DNA from: DATKAS01 sp963773315
GTDB taxonomy: Bacteria; Actinomycetota; Acidimicrobiia; Acidimicrobiales; DATKAS01
Assembly (NCBI GenBank): GCA_963773315.1
Contig: CAVZAF010000005.1
Location: forward strand, 992,001 to 1,056,000
Direction of reading: 5' to 3'
DNA length: 64,000 bases
Shown here: positions 63,691-64,000 of the stretch, one piece after another
Position numbering within the stretch: position 1 is the stretch's first letter
How the letters are laid out: each line of letters begins with the position of its first letter
Notes under the pieces: model-generated
Database searches by the model: none
Told to the model about the DNA's origin: nothing
Seen by the model: only the letters and a program-made list of their open reading frames with translations
Translations under genes and position numbers: made by a program

Positions 63691-63717
63691 CCGAGCGAAA
63701 GGTCCCCTTTCGCTCGG
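63691..63717. terminator. strong hairpin next to the S9-type peptidase stop
   Basis: Perfect 12-bp inverted repeat CCGAGCGAAAGG (63691-63702) / CCTTTCGCTCGG (63706-63717) with a 3-base loop, 7 bp from the stop of the minus-strand peptidase gene at 63724. No T-run follows. A second, looser hairpin (TGTCGG/CCGACA) lies at 63659-63685. The stretch 63565-63690 holds no gene that I can support. Confidence 0.55.
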
Positions 63718-63723
63718 ATTCCG

Positions 63724-64000
63724 TCACTTCAGGTGGCGGGCGAAGAAGTCGAGGATGATCTCGAAACGTTCGACTCGATGTTTGGGCGCGCCTGACCTCG
63801 AGAGCTCGTGGCCCTCGCCGGGGAAGCGCACGAACTCGACCTCACGCCCGAGCATGCGCAGCCGCGTGTAGAGGTCTTCGGCCTGCTCGATGGGACATCG
63901 CCAATCGTTCTCGCTGTGGATGATCAGCAGCGGCGTCGTGATGCGGTCCGCATAGGTGACCGGAGACATCCGCAACAGCTCGGCAGTGTCCTCCATGGGC
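63724..64000 (-). CDS. S9-family (prolyl oligopeptidase-like) serine peptidase, C-terminal part, continues beyond window
   Basis: 91 residues of the C-terminus, running on past 64000. MSPVTYADRITTPLLIIHSE, with the acid Asp in NDWRCPIEQAEDLY, and the catalytic His in RFPGEGHELSRSG, then HRVERFEIILDFFARHL before the stop. This end is that of acylaminoacyl-peptidase/dipeptidyl-aminopeptidase enzymes (S9C). The catalytic Ser and the propeller part lie outside the window. Confidence 0.85.
   Translation of the reverse strand, partial: PMEDTAELLRMSPVTYADRITTPLLIIHSENDWRCPIEQAEDLYTRLRMLGREVEFVRFPGEGHELSRSGAPKHRVERFEIILDFFARHLK

Overview
The window is about 64 kb of GC-rich DNA, by eye roughly two thirds G+C, with GTG and TTG starts and many ATGA/GTGA stop-start overlaps. 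The gene content fits an actinobacterium, probably an uncultured Acidimicrobiia-type lineage: SCO6745-type and GAP/Sap-type proteins, a PASTA Ser/Thr kinase, GatCAB, an SCP2 protein and a [3Fe-4S] ferredoxin. The taxonomic guess is inference; there is no rRNA here. Many genes, including ones expected to be essential (gltX, lgt), are broken by single-base frame changes and read cleanly when frames are joined. I treat these as sequence or assembly indels and give the whole gene span. Other stretches (11.65-18.8 kb, 20.9-29.0 kb, 38.6-45.1 kb, 57.8-63.6 kb) are essentially clean.

Layout. 1-4.05 kb (minus): a run of enoyl-CoA hydratase, cNMP-binding patatin phospholipase, sugar-phosphate isomerase-like protein and 3-hydroxyacyl-CoA dehydrogenase. 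4.1-7.7 kb (plus): HtrA-like protease, YqgE/AlgH protein, two-helix K+ channel. 7.75-9.96 kb (minus): VWA/CoxE-like protein and an IclR regulator. 10.1-15.5 kb (plus, divergent from IclR): a hydroquinone degradation operon with the two-subunit hydroquinone 1,2-dioxygenase, a two-subunit CoA-transferase, maleylacetate reductase and thiolase. 15.5-18.8 kb: small unknown proteins, a CMD-family protein, an HxlR regulator with a clear operator and a secreted lipase. 18.9-20.7 kb: a secreted phosphoesterase.

20.9-29.0 kb is a full A/V-type rotary ATPase operon (G/H-like, C, I, K, F, E, A, B-D, then a universal stress protein). Subunits B and D are read as one polypeptide here. 29.0-31.5 kb carries tRNA-Glu, tRNA-Gln, a YdcF-like protein and glutamyl-tRNA synthetase. 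With gatCAB at 41.0-44.2 kb, the window holds all parts of the indirect route to Gln-tRNA(Gln). Between them lie a luciferase-like monooxygenase, an alpha/beta hydrolase, an MFS transporter, a ferredoxin, a heterodimeric ABC exporter and an SMC-like coiled-coil protein with a membrane hairpin.

45.1-52.8 kb (minus) is a carbohydrate ABC importer operon (ATPase, lipoprotein, two permeases, a small membrane protein) ending in a GH94 phosphorylase, so import is probably coupled to phosphorolysis. lgt lies just upstream. 53.8-64 kb is mixed: GAP-family membrane protein, esterase, 8Fe ferredoxin divergent from a TetR regulator, SCP2 protein followed by three tandem palindromes, a methyltransferase, carotenoid oxygenase, SDR, SCO6745-type protein, PASTA kinase, a small anchored protein and the C-terminal part of an S9-type peptidase. 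No CRISPR array, insertion sequence, integrase or rRNA was seen, and no gene-free stretch exceeds about 300 bases apart from the one holding the two tRNAs.
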